From Sphingopyxis sp. PET50 (GTDB taxonomy: Bacteria; Pseudomonadota; Alphaproteobacteria; Sphingomonadales; Sphingomonadaceae), in contig NZ_CP104207.1 in the NCBI RefSeq assembly GCF_025244705.1, positions 3,616,001 to 3,680,000 of the forward strand: DNA of 64,000 nucleotides, read 5' to 3'. The notes below the pieces were generated by a model. It did no database searches. It saw nothing but the letters and a program-made list of their open reading frames with translations, and was not told where the DNA came from. Within the stretch, counting starts at the first letter, position 1. The number at the start of each line of letters is the position of its first letter. Positions 41,346 through 50,706 of this stretch are shown piece after piece. Made by a program: the position numbers and the translations under genes.

Positions 41346-41363
41346 GTTGACACTAATGTCAAC
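41346..41363. promoter_or_regulatory. Operator-like dyad upstream of the thioesterase gene
   Basis: Perfect arms GTTGACA and TGTCAAC with a CTAA spacer, immediately before the thioesterase ATG on the minus strand. The TTGACA words also resemble -35 hexamers. A TetR-type site is plausible. Confidence 0.5.
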
Positions 41364-41527
41364 AGTTCGTGACGGAAAGATGAAATATCGAGCGTTTCGA
41401 TAGAATTATCGGCGGAGCGGACCGTCTCGGCGCGGATTTCGGCATCAGTCTCCAGGGCGAACTTTCACGAACAAGATATTGCGCTTTTCGCCGGGCGGCA
41501 TAGTCTTGCCCATGGGGGAGAGAAATC

Positions 41528-42608
41528 ATGAACGATGATGTGGAAATCGACCCGGACCGTCCGGGACGCTGGAAACAGATATATGCGCGATGGTCACCGC
41601 ATATTCACAGTACGACGAAAGGTGCCGAATCGCGATATCTGGGCCTGCTTCGCGTTTCGAGCCTTGCATTGGCAACGATATTGCTGATCGGAGCCACAAT
41701 ATTTGTCGTGATGGGGGCGGTGAAGCAGATCGGATCGAGCGATGTCCAGCCGGAACTGGCCACCGTCGCGCTTGATGACCTGATCCCGCCCGAAGCGCCG
41801 AAGGAGACGGCCGCCGCCAAGCCGAAGGCTGAAGGCAAGCCGGTGCCGTTATGGAAGCAGAGGTTCAGTGCGGCGCAGCAGCAGCGGTTTTACACCCTCT
41901 ACAGGGACAAGTTCGAACCGTCGCGCCGGAGCGACGAAGAGATGCTGTCGCGCGATCGGTTCTTCGAGCTGGCCTTTCCCGACACGCGGATCGAAGCACT
42001 GGATGTCTTGCCGATCCGCCGCATGGCCGACGCGGAGGGCAATCCGCTCGCGACATTTGGCGGGCTGTCTGACTCGCTCATCACAGCGCTCGACGCCGCC
42101 GCCGCCGCGCCCGCCATAAAACGCCAGCTCGGCGCCTATAAGCGCGCGTCCAAGGTCGAGGTCTGCGAGACCAAAATCGTCTCGCGTAGCCAAGCAGATC
42201 CAGGTGTGGGACAGCAATTCCATGGATTGCGCCTATTGGTACGAATATCCCTATGGTTGTTCGGTGACGCGCTCGATCAGCGAACCGACGCCGACGCGGG
42301 CCTGTGCGATGCGCCTGCCCGACAGGTTGAAGCGGCCCGTCGCCCTTTATGGCGAGCTGGTGTCGCGCTATGCGGAAACTGCCGCTGCCGATATCGAGCG
42401 CAAGGCGGTCGCAGCAGCGGAACAGCGTGCCGCGACGCTGGAGCGCAAGGCCGAAGGCAAAGGCGCCCTGGTTTCGGGCGGGCAGTGGTTCCTCGCCTTC
42501 ATGGCGGTGATGTTCCTCTATCTGATCGTAGCGATTGAACGGCACCAGCGTCGGCTCGCTGCCCGTATTGAGGAAAGGCTCGGCGAGCGGTCGGCCGATC
42601 CGTCCTGA
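41528..42608 (+). CDS. Hypothetical two-helix membrane protein, one-base insertion
   Basis: Repairing an extra base at 42190-42191 gives 359 residues. A cytoplasmic N-terminus is followed by a membrane helix (about 43-65), a Pro/Ala/Lys linker, a soluble domain with QQQRFYTLYRDKFEPSRRSDEEMLSRDRFFELAFPDTR, and a Cys-containing segment (KQIQVWDSNSMDCAYWYEYPYGCSVTRS, then TRACAMRLP). The end has a coiled coil (ADIERKAVAAAEQRAATLERKAEG) and a second helix (GGQWFLAFMAVMFLYLIVAI). The Cys cluster lies between the two helices, so it is probably periplasmic. No known family recognised. It is convergent with queF. Confidence 0.65.
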
Positions 42609-42612
42609 CGGG

Positions 42613-43083
42613 CTACCCCCGCCCGCGATAGGGGGCGACGCCCTGGTCGGGGAGCCACAGGTCGGCGGGCGGCGGGCCCGATTGCCAGAAGACGTCGATC
42701 GGGATGCCGCCGCGCGGATACCAGTAGCCGCCGATGCGCAGCCATTGCGGCTGCATCTCGTCGAACAGGCGGCGGCCGATGCCGACGGTGCAATCCTCGT
42801 GGAAGCCGGCGTGGTTGCGGAAGCTGGCGAGGAAGAGCTTGAGGCTCTTCGATTCGACGATCGTCTCGCCGGGGGCATAGTCGATGACGAGATGCGCGAA
42901 ATCGGGCTGGCCGGTCACCGGGCAGAGCGAGGTGAATTCGGGCGCCGCGAAGCGCACGAGATAGAGCTCGCCCGCGCGCGGGTTGGGGACATAGTCGAGG
43001 GTCGCGGCCCCGGGTGAGGCAGGCAGTTCGCTCGGCTGGCCGAGATGTTTGGGCGCGAGGCGCGGAGGGGTGGAATCGGACAT
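42613..43083 (-). CDS. queF: NADPH-dependent 7-cyano-7-deazaguanine reductase
   Basis: QueF reduces preQ0 to preQ1 in queuosine biosynthesis. This is the short unimodular form (156 residues). Nucleophile Cys54 ([15 protein letters not shown]), which forms the thioimide with the substrate, is present with Asp61, as are the [21 protein letters not shown] stretch for NADPH binding and the typical end ([12 protein letters not shown]). I start at 43083; an ATG 9 bp upstream is equally possible. No other que genes are nearby. Confidence 0.93.
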   Translation of the reverse strand: MSDSTPPRLAPKHLGQPSELPASPGAATLDYVPNPRAGELYLVRFAAPEFTSLCPVTGQPDFAHLVIDYAPGETIVESKSLKLFLASFRNHAGFHEDCTVGIGRRLFDEMQPQWLRIGGYWYPRGGIPIDVFWQSGPPPADLWLPDQGVAPYRGRG

Positions 43084-43196
43084 GGAAACCATCTAGGGAG
43101 CCGCGCGGCCCCTGTCATCCGTCGATGACGGCGGCCATTCAGCGCCAATTCAGCGGATGGCGCGCGAAACAGGCACTTCGGGATCGCGTAACGGGA

Positions 43197-44571
43197 ATGA
43201 CGGACAGGCACTTCGGGATGACGGGCGGCGCGCGGATCGCGCTGGCGGCCGCGCTGGCGGCGGGCATCGCCGTGCCCGCCGCCGCGCAGCAGGCCGAGAC
43301 AGCCGGCACCCGCCCCGTCGACGGGCCGTCCGATCGATTTCCGGCTGCCCCCGCCCGAGAATGACGGCCGTTCGCCCGGCGTGCAGGGACCGGCGAACAA
43401 CGGCATCGCGCCGATCGGGCCGGGCGAGACGCGGCCGGCCCCGACCCCGACCCCCGCGCCGACGCCCGCCCCGCCGCGCGTGACGCCGACGCAGCCGGCG
43501 GCGCCCGGACAGCCGGCGGCGGGACCCGCGGGCACGGGCGCGACGACGCGCCGCGCGGCGCCGGCCGCGTCCGCCGCGCCGACCGCCCCAACGGCATCGA
43601 CGGAGGCCCCGGCACGGGGTGACGGCGATACGTCCGCTTCGACGCCTGCGGCGACCGATGCGGCGCCGGGCTTCGCGCCCGAGACCGGCGCGGTTCCGGC
43701 GACCGACGATCCCGTGGCGGCGCCCGCCGACGACGGCGCGGCGCCGGCCGCCGCGCCGGGCCAAGGCAGCGGCACGCCGATCTGGGCCTGGCTGCTGGCG
43801 CTGCTCGCGGCGGGCGCGGCCGGTTTCTGGTACTGGCGCCGCCGCCCCGTGCCGGCGGGCGATGCGCCGGCCGAGCGCAGCGCGGTTCCCGCCGCGCCGC
43901 GCGCGACGCCTTCGCCGCCGCCGGCTCCGCGCGCCGCGCCGGTTCCCGCACCCGCCCCCGCTCCGGCGTCCAGGGCACCGGTGCTGCCCGCGACGGGCGC
44001 CGGCGATGCCTCGCGGCGCGCGCCCTCGCCGCTCGTCACCCGTCCCGCCGCCGAACGGCGGCCGGTGATCGCGCTGGCGCTCGAGATCAAGGCGATCCGG
44101 GTCACGCCCGAGCATGTCGCGGTCGCCTTTGCGCTCAATATCGTGAATCAGGGTTCGGCCGACGCGACCGGGCTGATGGTGCGCGTCGCGCTCAACCAGG
44201 GGTCGGCGATGACCGAGCCCGTGCTGGCGCGCTTCTTCGACGGCGCGGGGGGCAGCGTGCTGCGCGACGATATGGAATTGAAGACCGGCGCGGGCGAGGC
44301 GCTGACCACCGAGGCGATGCTGCCGCGCCAGGTCATCGAACCGCTGATGATCGGCGGCAAGCCGATGCTGGTGCCCGTCATGGCGGTCGACGTGACCTAT
44401 CATTGGGAGGGCGATGCCGACGCCTTCGGCCAGAATGCGGGGACCTTCGTGCTCGGCCGCGAGTCGGGGACGGGCGGCGGGGACAAGCTGGCGCCGCTGC
44501 CGCTCGATCGCGCCTCCTATGCCGTCGACCGGCCCGGCGCGCGCGCGACCGCGGTGCGGCGGAGCCAATAA
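43197..44571 (+). CDS. Exported Pro/Ala-rich single-pass membrane protein, one-base insertion
   Basis: With one C removed at about 43309-43311 the protein has 457 residues. A signal peptide (GGARIALAAALAAGIAVPAAAQQ) is followed by a segment ending RPIDFRLPPPENDGRSPGVQGPANNG and a long Ala/Pro/Thr-rich low-complexity stretch. A membrane helix follows (WAWLLALLAAGAAGFWYWRR, about 200-220), then a second Ala/Pro linker and a C-terminal beta-rich domain (IALALEIKAIRVTPEHVAVAFALNIVNQGSADATGLMVRVAL). The C-terminal domain would be cytoplasmic. ATG codons at 43197 and 43218 both fit. The family is not recognised; the architecture suggests an envelope anchor. Confidence 0.65.
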
Positions 44572-44743
44572 GCGCATCGCGCGCCTCCTTTTCTGTTGCG
44601 GTGCAGCATCGACTGGGGCAGGACGCCTCGGCGCTTGAAAAGGCGCCGGTGGGGGCATAGGCTTGCCGTTCCCCGGAAAGGTGCAGGATGGCCGACGAGG
44701 GGACAGGCACAGGTCCGCCGCCGGGTCGCAACAGGAGCATGAC

Positions 44744-45583
44744 ATGGACGCCTTGGTCTCAACCGACTGGCTGGAACGCGAACTGGGGGCATCGGACCTG
44801 CGGGTCGTCGATGCGACGAAATTCATCGAGGCCGACCGCGACGCGCGCGCCGAATATGAAGCGGGCCACATCCCCGGCGCGGTGTTCATGGACCTGGCCG
44901 ACCTGACCGACGCGAACAGCAGCATCGACAATATGGCGCCCCCGGCGGAGAAATTCGCGAGCCGCATGCAGTCGCTCGGCCTCGGCGACGGCAGCCGCAT
45001 CGTGCTCTATGACGACAGCCCGCTGAAGAGCGCGGCGCGTGCCTGGTGGCTGCTGAAATTGTTCGGCGCGCACGACGTCGCGCTGCTCGACGGCGGGCTT
45101 GCCAAGTGGAAGGCCGAGGGGCGTCCGCTGGAGATGGGCAAGCAGACCTTGCGCCACCGCCACTTCACCGTGTGGCGCGACGCCAAGGCGGTGCGGACCA
45201 AGGATGAGGTGCTGGCGAATATCGACAGCGGCGCCGAGCAGCTGGTCGACGCGCGCTCGGCGGCGCGCTTCACCGGCGAGGACCGCGACCCGCGTCCGGG
45301 CGTCGCGCCCGGCCATATCCCGGGGTCGAAGAGCCTGCCCTTTGGCGAATTGTTCAACGCCGACGGCACCTGGAAGCGCGGCGACGCCTTGCAGGCGGCG
45401 TTCGACGCCGCCGGGGTCGATCTCGACAAGCCGCTCGTCACCACCTGCGGCAGCGGCATGACCGCGACCGTCGTCGCGTTCGGCGCGCACCTGCTCGGCA
45501 AGGAGGATGTCGCGGTCTATGACGGCAGCTGGACCGAATGGGGCGCCGACCCGGCGACGCCGAAGGCGACCGGCGCGGCGTGA
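44744..45583 (+). CDS. sseA: 3-mercaptopyruvate/thiosulfate sulfurtransferase
   Basis: A 279-residue two-domain rhodanese. The active-site loop CGSGMTA (Cys235) is the 3-mercaptopyruvate sulfurtransferase type, which moves sulfane sulfur from 3-mercaptopyruvate to thiol acceptors. The first, inactive domain has DATKFIEADRDARAEYEAGHIPGAVFMDLADLTD; the interdomain signature VDARSAARFTGEDRDPRPGVAPGHIPGSKSLPF is conserved. AGGAG lies 7 nt before the ATG at 44744. Cytoplasmic, monocistronic by appearance. Confidence 0.9.
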   Translation: MDALVSTDWLERELGASDLRVVDATKFIEADRDARAEYEAGHIPGAVFMDLADLTDANSSIDNMAPPAEKFASRMQSLGLGDGSRIVLYDDSPLKSAARAWWLLKLFGAHDVALLDGGLAKWKAEGRPLEMGKQTLRHRHFTVWRDAKAVRTKDEVLANIDSGAEQLVDARSAARFTGEDRDPRPGVAPGHIPGSKSLPFGELFNADGTWKRGDALQAAFDAAGVDLDKPLVTTCGSGMTATVVAFGAHLLGKEDVAVYDGSWTEWGADPATPKATGAA

Positions 45584-45625
45584 GCCCCAAGCGCGGGGCA
45601 TGGCTCCGCGCGCAGCGCGTCTGAA

Positions 45626-45688
45626 ATTTCGCGCAAAGACGCAAAGGCGCGAAGAGGTTATAGGCTCTTTGCGCCTTTGCGCGAGATA
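45626..45688. repeat. Inverted repeat, family E
   Basis: Arms TTTCGCGCAAAGACGCAAAG and CTTTGCGCCTTTGCGCGAG form an imperfect hairpin of about 22 bp. It and the next element fill most of the 425-bp gap between sseA and chrA. Confidence 0.8.
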
Positions 45689-45735
45689 TTTTGAATGCCG
45701 ATGTGGGCGTTGCGCCGATCGGTCGTGTTTTTGGA

Positions 45736-45821
45736 CTCACACAAAGACACGAAGAGGGCAGCCGATGCGCGCCGATGAAGTGCAAGGCCGGCATCTTTGT
45801 GTCTTTGTGTCTTTGTGTGAG
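45736..45821. repeat. Inverted repeat, family H
   Basis: The arm CTCACACAAAGACACGAAGA pairs with the run ending TCTTTGTGTCTTTGTGTGAG. A very close copy lies at 47523, so chrA is bracketed by the same element. Confidence 0.85.
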
Positions 45822-46008
45822 ATTTTATTGGCTCGCTGCGCGAGCGGTCAGTGCAAGCGCGGCTTTCCGGGCTTGCAGTTTTTTCTTGCTTGCCCGCTCC
45901 GGGCGCGCGGCGGTAATCCGGTCGTATCGGGGCGAGGCAACCTCCCGGTCAGGCGTTCGCCCAAGCGTTGCTTTTTCACCCGGCTTTGCCGACTGGAGAA
46001 GCGTGACG

Positions 46009-47340
46009 ATGACCGACCTTTCGCTTTCCCTTCGCCCCACCTTCGCCGAAGCGGTGCGCGCCTATGCCCGCGTCGGCTGCCTGGGCTTCGGCGGCCCCGC
46101 CGGGCAGATCGCGCTGATGCACCGCGAATTCGTCGACGAGAGGCGCTGGGTCGACGAAGCGGCCTTCCTCCACGCGCTCAATTTCTGCCACCTGCTGCCC
46201 GGGCCCGAGGCGCAGCAGCTCGCGACGTGGATCGGCTGGCGGCTGCACGGGTTCAAGGGCGGGCTGGTCGCGGGGCTGCTGTTCATCATCCCCGGCGCGC
46301 TGGTCATGCTCGGCCTGTCGGCGCTCTATGTGATGGCGGCGGGGCTCGACTGGTTCGCGGCGCTGTTCCTCGGCATCAAGGCGGCGGTGCTGGCGATCGT
46401 CGTGCAGGCGCTGCTGCGCATCGCGGGGCGCGCGCTCAAGACGCCGCTCCAGCGCGGTATCGCCATCGCCTCCTTCGTCGCCATCGCGATCCTGACGCTG
46501 CCCTTTCCGCTCGTGATTCTGGCGGCGTTGCTGACCGGCTGGGCGGCGGGGCGCTGGCGGCCGGAGTGGCTGAAGCTGGCACCGGTGCCATCGGTCCCCG
46601 CGGCGCCCGCGCGCTCGGCGTGGCGGCAGAGCGTTTCGGCGGTGCTGACGTGGGGAGCGATCTGGGCGGCGCCGATGCTGCTGATCCTCGCCACGCTGGG
46701 GAAGGACCATGTGCTGTGGGACATTGGCGCGTTCTTTTCGCAGCTCGCGGTGGTGACCTTCGGCGGCGCCTATGCGGTGCTGGCCTATATGGCGCAGGAG
46801 GCGGTGTCGGGGTTCGGCTGGCTGCGGCCGGGCGAGATGGCCGACGGGCTGGGGCTGGCCGAGACGACGCCGGGGCCGCTGATCCTGGTGACGCAGTTCG
46901 TCGGCTTCCTGGCGGCGTACCGCGACGCGGCGCCGTTCACGCCCTTCGTCGCGGCCTTGCTCGGCGCGGGGCTGACCTTGTGGGTGACCTTTGCGCCCTG
47001 TTTCCTGTGGATCTTCGCCTTTGCGCCGTGGATCGACCGGCTCGAACGCGCGGCGGGGCTGAAGGGCGCGCTGGCGGCGGTGACCGCGGCGGTGGTGGGC
47101 GTGATCGCCAACCTGTCGCTGTGGTTCGCGCTGCATGTGCTGTTCCGGCGGCTGGCGCCGAGCGGCTGGGGCTTCGATCTGCCGGTGCCGGGGTCGGTCG
47201 ACTGGGCGGCGGTGCTGCTTGCGCTGCTCGCGGCGGTGCTGCTGTTCCGCTTCAAGCTGGGGATCATAACGATGCTGGCGATCTGCTCGGTGCTGGGGTT
47301 GCTGATCGGTCCGGGCGGGCCTTTGCCGGCGTTGGTATAG
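46009..47340 (+). CDS. chrA: Chromate transporter ChrA, long form
   Basis: A 443-residue CHR-family membrane protein with two homologous halves. The first half has RVGCLGFGGPAGQIALMHREFVDERRWVDEAAFLHALNFCHLLPGPEAQQLATWIGWR, and the second has VTFGGAYAVLAYMAQEAVSGFGWL and LAETTPGPLILVTQFVGF. About 12 helices are expected. Long-form members export chromate in proton-driven fashion, though many have no tested substrate. No chrB regulator is adjacent. The start at 46009 follows GGAGAAGCG; the frame is open upstream into repeat DNA. Confidence 0.9.
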   Translation: MTDLSLSLRPTFAEAVRAYARVGCLGFGGPAGQIALMHREFVDERRWVDEAAFLHALNFCHLLPGPEAQQLATWIGWRLHGFKGGLVAGLLFIIPGALVMLGLSALYVMAAGLDWFAALFLGIKAAVLAIVVQALLRIAGRALKTPLQRGIAIASFVAIAILTLPFPLVILAALLTGWAAGRWRPEWLKLAPVPSVPAAPARSAWRQSVSAVLTWGAIWAAPMLLILATLGKDHVLWDIGAFFSQLAVVTFGGAYAVLAYMAQEAVSGFGWLRPGEMADGLGLAETTPGPLILVTQFVGFLAAYRDAAPFTPFVAALLGAGLTLWVTFAPCFLWIFAFAPWIDRLERAAGLKGALAAVTAAVVGVIANLSLWFALHVLFRRLAPSGWGFDLPVPGSVDWAAVLLALLAAVLLFRFKLGIITMLAICSVLGLLIGPGGPLPALV

Positions 47341-47363
47341 AGCATAGTGCGTTAAACCTGAAC

Positions 47364-47466
47364 CGCCTCCCCGAGCGAAGACGAGGGGCTATGCCGAGCG
47401 AAGTCGAGGCAGTGAGCAGGTTCTCGCTTCGCTCGAACGAGCCCCTCGTCTTCGCTCGGGGAGGCG
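47364..47466. repeat. Inverted repeat, family I
   Basis: Arms CGCCTCCCCGAGCGAAGACG (47364) and the exact complement ending CGGGGAGGCG (47466), about 28 bp, with a partial second hairpin in between. Confidence 0.85.
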
Positions 47467-47522
47467 GAGTGATTCAGATTCCACGCAATTTGATCTAGAA
47501 ATCGCGCGGAGCGCCATTTTGA

Positions 47523-47601
47523 CTCACACAAAGACACAAAGAGGGCAGTTCTCGCGCCCAACGTTCGCGAATGAACTGCCCTCTTTGTGTCTTTGTGTGA
47601 G
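47523..47601. repeat. Inverted repeat, family H
   Basis: The arm CTCACACAAAGACACAAAGA and its complement lie upstream of metC, with a loop of about 20 nt. Together with the element at 47364 it fills the 337-bp chrA-metC gap, leaving little room for a separate promoter. Confidence 0.9.
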
Positions 47602-47677
47602 ATGAAGAATGGCCCGCTGCGCGGGCGGTCATAGCCCCGCCACTGGATTTTGCCCGGCGCGCCGCTAACAGGGGCGG

Positions 47678-48884
47678 ATGAGCAAGAGCGACGATGACAG
47701 CCTCCGCCCCGCGACGAAACTGGTGCAGGGCGGGCGGCGGCCCGAATGGACCGGCGACCCGCGGCTGGGCGGGAGCATCGTCAATCCGCCGGTGTGGCGC
47801 GCCTCGACGATCCTTTACGACACGATCGCCGACCTGAAGGCGCGCGGGCACGCGACGCACGACCAGCTTTATTACGGCTAGGCGCGGGACGCCGACGGTG
47901 TGGGCGCTGGCCGATGCGCTGACCGACATGGAGCCGGGGGCCGAGGGGACCCTGCTCTATCCGTCGGGGGTCGCGGCCAATTCGGCGGGGATGCTCGCGC
48001 TGCTGGCGCCGGGCGATCACCTGCTGATGGTCGACAGCGCCTATGAACCGACGCGCGCCTTCGTGGGCGGGTTGCTCAAGCGATACGGGGTCGAGACGAG
48101 CTTTTACGATCCGCTGGTGGGGGCGGGGATTGCGGAGCTGATCCGGCCCGAGACGAAGCTGATCTTTCTGGAGTCGCCGGGCAGCCTGACCTTCGAGGTG
48201 CAGGATATTCCCGCGATCACCGCGGTGGCGCGCGAGAAGGGCGTGCTGACGATGCTCGACAATACCTGGGCGACGCCTTTGCTGTTCCCGGCGCTGGCGC
48301 GGGGGGTCGACGTGGCGATGATGAGCCTGACCAAATATGTCGGCGGACACAGCGACGCGATGATGGGATCGCTGACCGCGACGAAGGCGGTGTGGCCGAA
48401 GCTGCGCAGCGCGGCATACCAGCTGGGGCAGGCGGTTTCGCCCGACGATTGCGCGGCTGTCCTGCGCGGCCTGCGCACGCTCGACGTTCGGCTGGCGCGG
48501 CATCAGGCGAATGCGCTCGCGGTGGCGGAGTGGCTGGCGGGCCGGCCCGAGGTCGGGCGCGTGCTGCATCCGGCGCTGGCGGGCGATGCAGGGCATGATA
48601 TCTGGCGCCGCGACTTCAAGGGCGCGAGCGGGCTGTTCGGCTTCACGCTGAAGGGCGCCGACGAGGCGGGACGCACGCGCTTCATCGAGGCGCTCGACCA
48701 TTTCGGCATCGGCTTCAGCTGGGGCGGCTATGAAAGTCTGGTAGTGCCGAGCAATCCCGCGGGCATCCGCACCGCTTGCCCGTGGACCGACCCCGATCCG
48801 CTGCTGCGGCTGTCGATCGGGCTGGAGGACCCCGCCGATCTGATCGCCGACCTGGCGCGCGGGTTCGCGGCGATGGCGGGATGA
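47678..48884 (+). CDS. metC: Cystathionine beta-lyase, one-base insertion in the frame
   Basis: A PLP enzyme of the Cys/Met metabolism family that splits cystathionine to homocysteine, pyruvate and ammonia. An extra T at 47879 creates TAG; removing it joins HDQLYYG to RRGTPTVWALADALTDMEPG and gives 401 residues. The PLP lysine motif MMSLTKYVGGHSD, the PLP Asp in MLDNTWATPLLF and the substrate-binding end (GYESLVVPS, LLRLSIGLEDPADLIADL) are intact. The LYYGRRGTPT pattern favours beta-lyase over gamma-synthase. The stop overlaps the mscS start (ATGA). Confidence 0.88.
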
Positions 48885-49810
48885 GCGTCCGGGCCGACCT
48901 GCGCGAGGGCGCCGAGGGCATCGCCGCGACGATGCGGGCGATCGGCATCGACGTCGGCCAGTACCGCCTGTCGCTGTACAGCGTGGCATCGACGATTGTC
49001 GTCGCGGTGCTGCTCTATCTGGGTGTCAGGCTTGCGATGCGCGCGATCAAATGGGTGCTGCGCCGCAACGGCAAGATCGACGCGGCGCAGCGCATATTGA
49101 CCGAGAAGCTGATCGCGATCGCGCTGTTCGTCTTTGCGATGCTGTTCGGCATCGACCTGCTCGGCATCGACCTGACCGCGCTCGCGGTCTTTTCGGGCGC
49201 CGCGGGTCTCGCCATCGGCTTCGGGCTGCAGAAGACCGTCGGCAATCTGATCGCGGGCATCATCCTGCTGATGGACCGCTCGATCCAGCCCGGCGATGTC
49301 ATCGTCGTCGGCGACGGCAGCAGCATGGGCGGCGCGACGGGGCCGGGGGCGATCCCCAACGTCGGACGCGTCGCCAAGATCGGGGTGCGCGCGGTCAATG
49401 TCGTGACGCGCGACGGCAAGAAGCATCTGATCCCGAACGAACTCCTCATGACCCAGCCGGTCGAGAACTGGAGCTATTCGAGCCGCGACGTGCGGGTGCG
49501 GATGCGCGTCCCGGTCGCCTATGACTGCGACCTGCGGCTGGCGCAGGCGATCATGGTCGAGGCCGCGAAGGCGAACCCGCGCATCCTGTCCGACCCCGAG
49601 CCGGTGGTGTGGATCACATCATTCGGGGAACGCGCGGTCGAGCATGAGCTGCGCTACTGGATTTCGGACCCCGAGGCGGGGCTGGGCAATATCCAGGGCG
49701 AGGTGTTCCTGGCGATCTGGGACCGGTTCAAGGAAGCGGGGATCCGGATTCCCTATCCGCGGACCGAGGTGCGGGTGCTGGCGGAGGAGGGCGAGTCTCG
49801 CTCGTCCTGA
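48881..49810 (+). CDS. mscS: Small-conductance mechanosensitive channel (MscS family)
   Basis: A 309-residue channel with helices at about 32-50, 73-95 and the pore helix AVFSGAAGLAIGFGLQKTVGNLIAGIILLMDRSIQPGDVIVVG, the hallmark TM3 of MscS. The cytoplasmic beta and alpha/beta domains follow (GRVAKIGVRAVNVVTRDGKKHLIPNELLMTQPVENWSYS). It gates on membrane tension during osmotic downshock. An insertion-like Gly-rich loop (GDGSSMGGATGPGAIPN) lies in the beta domain. The ATG overlaps the metC stop, an odd functional pairing that probably reflects operon packing. Confidence 0.9.
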   Translation: MSVRADLREGAEGIAATMRAIGIDVGQYRLSLYSVASTIVVAVLLYLGVRLAMRAIKWVLRRNGKIDAAQRILTEKLIAIALFVFAMLFGIDLLGIDLTALAVFSGAAGLAIGFGLQKTVGNLIAGIILLMDRSIQPGDVIVVGDGSSMGGATGPGAIPNVGRVAKIGVRAVNVVTRDGKKHLIPNELLMTQPVENWSYSSRDVRVRMRVPVAYDCDLRLAQAIMVEAAKANPRILSDPEPVVWITSFGERAVEHELRYWISDPEAGLGNIQGEVFLAIWDRFKEAGIRIPYPRTEVRVLAEEGESRSS

Positions 49811-49836
49811 TGCCGTCGCTTGTTATCGGCAGGCCG

Positions 49837-49927
49837 CCCTCACCCTTCCGGCGCTTCGCGCCTCCCTCCCCTCTCCCGGCGGGAGAGGGAAGGGGCCCGC
49901 CGACGGAGCCGGTGGGAAGGGTGAGGG
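49837..49927. repeat. Inverted repeat between mscS and ppa
   Basis: CCTCACCCTTCCGGCGC (49838) pairs with the run ending GGTGGGAAGGGTGAGG, and an inner hairpin CCCCTCTCCCGGCGGGAGAGGG sits in the loop. It lies between convergent genes, where it may help terminate both. Confidence 0.8.
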
Positions 49928-49946
49928 TCGATCCATTCGTCGAGAC

Positions 49947-50485
49947 TTAAAACCCCACCTTCTTCGCGCGCTCGACGCATTCGATGATGATGCGCTTTGC
50001 CTCATCGACGTCGCCCCAGCCGTTGAGCTTCGCCCATTTGCCGGGTTCGAGGTCCTTGTAGTGGGTGAAGAAATGCTCGATCTGCTGCAGCACGATCGGC
50101 GGCATGTCGGTGTAGCTGGCGACATCCTTGTAATAGGGGAAGGTCTTGTTGACGGGGACGCAGAGCAGCTTCTCGTCGCCGCCTGGCTGTCGTCCTCCAT
50201 CAGGAGCACGCCGATCGGGCGGCATTTGACCACCGCGCCCGCGACGATCGGCGAACGCGCGACGACGAGCGCGTCGAGCGGATCGCCGTCCTCGCCCAGC
50301 GTGTGCGGCACGAAACCGTAATTGGCGGGATAGCGCATCGGGGTGTGCAGGAAGCGGTCGACGAAGAGCGCGCCCGACGCCTTGTCGAACTCATATTTCA
50401 CCGGCTCGCCGCCGATCGGCACTTCGATCAGCACGTTGAGGCTGTCGGGCGGGCTGTCGCCGGCCGGGATCAGGTCGATGCGCAT
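49947..50485 (-). CDS. ppa: Inorganic pyrophosphatase, one-base deletion in the frame
   Basis: The essential enzyme that hydrolyses pyrophosphate to phosphate. Restoring one base at about 50182-50183 joins [13 protein letters not shown] to [21 protein letters not shown] and gives 179 residues, the usual size for family I. Conserved metal and substrate segments are present: [41 protein letters not shown] and [14 protein letters not shown]. Loss of this gene would be lethal, so the break is probably a sequence error in a short run of G (minus strand). Confidence 0.92.
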
Positions 50486-50571
50486 GGGAGATGCAGTCCT
50501 TTTGGTTATTGATTCGCGCGCGCCTTAGCCGCTGGGGGCGGGGGAGGGAAGGCGGGAGGGGCGCGATTAAA

Positions 50572-50698
50572 GCCCCTCCCCTTCAGGGGAGGGGGTTGGG
50601 GTGGGGGCCCGAAGCCTTGCGCAAGGCTTCGGGCCCCCACCCGCTGCGACTAACCAGCAAGCTGGCAAGTCTCGCTGCCCTCCCCTGAAGGGGAGGGC
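50572..50698. repeat. Inverted repeat, family D, upstream of ppa
   Basis: Arms GCCCCTCCCCTTCAGGGGAG and CTCCCCTGAAGGGGAGGG enclose a second pair (CCCGAAGCCTTGCGCAAGGCTTCGGG at about 50609-50634). It is related to the element inside the atp operon at 9625. Confidence 0.85.
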
Positions 50699-50706
50699 GT
50701 ATAAGG

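Noticed and set aside
45507..47498. 663-codon frame over sseA end, repeats and chrA
   Set aside because: It is in the wrong frame for chrA and runs through palindromic repeats; the translation is Arg/Gly/Ala-rich noise.
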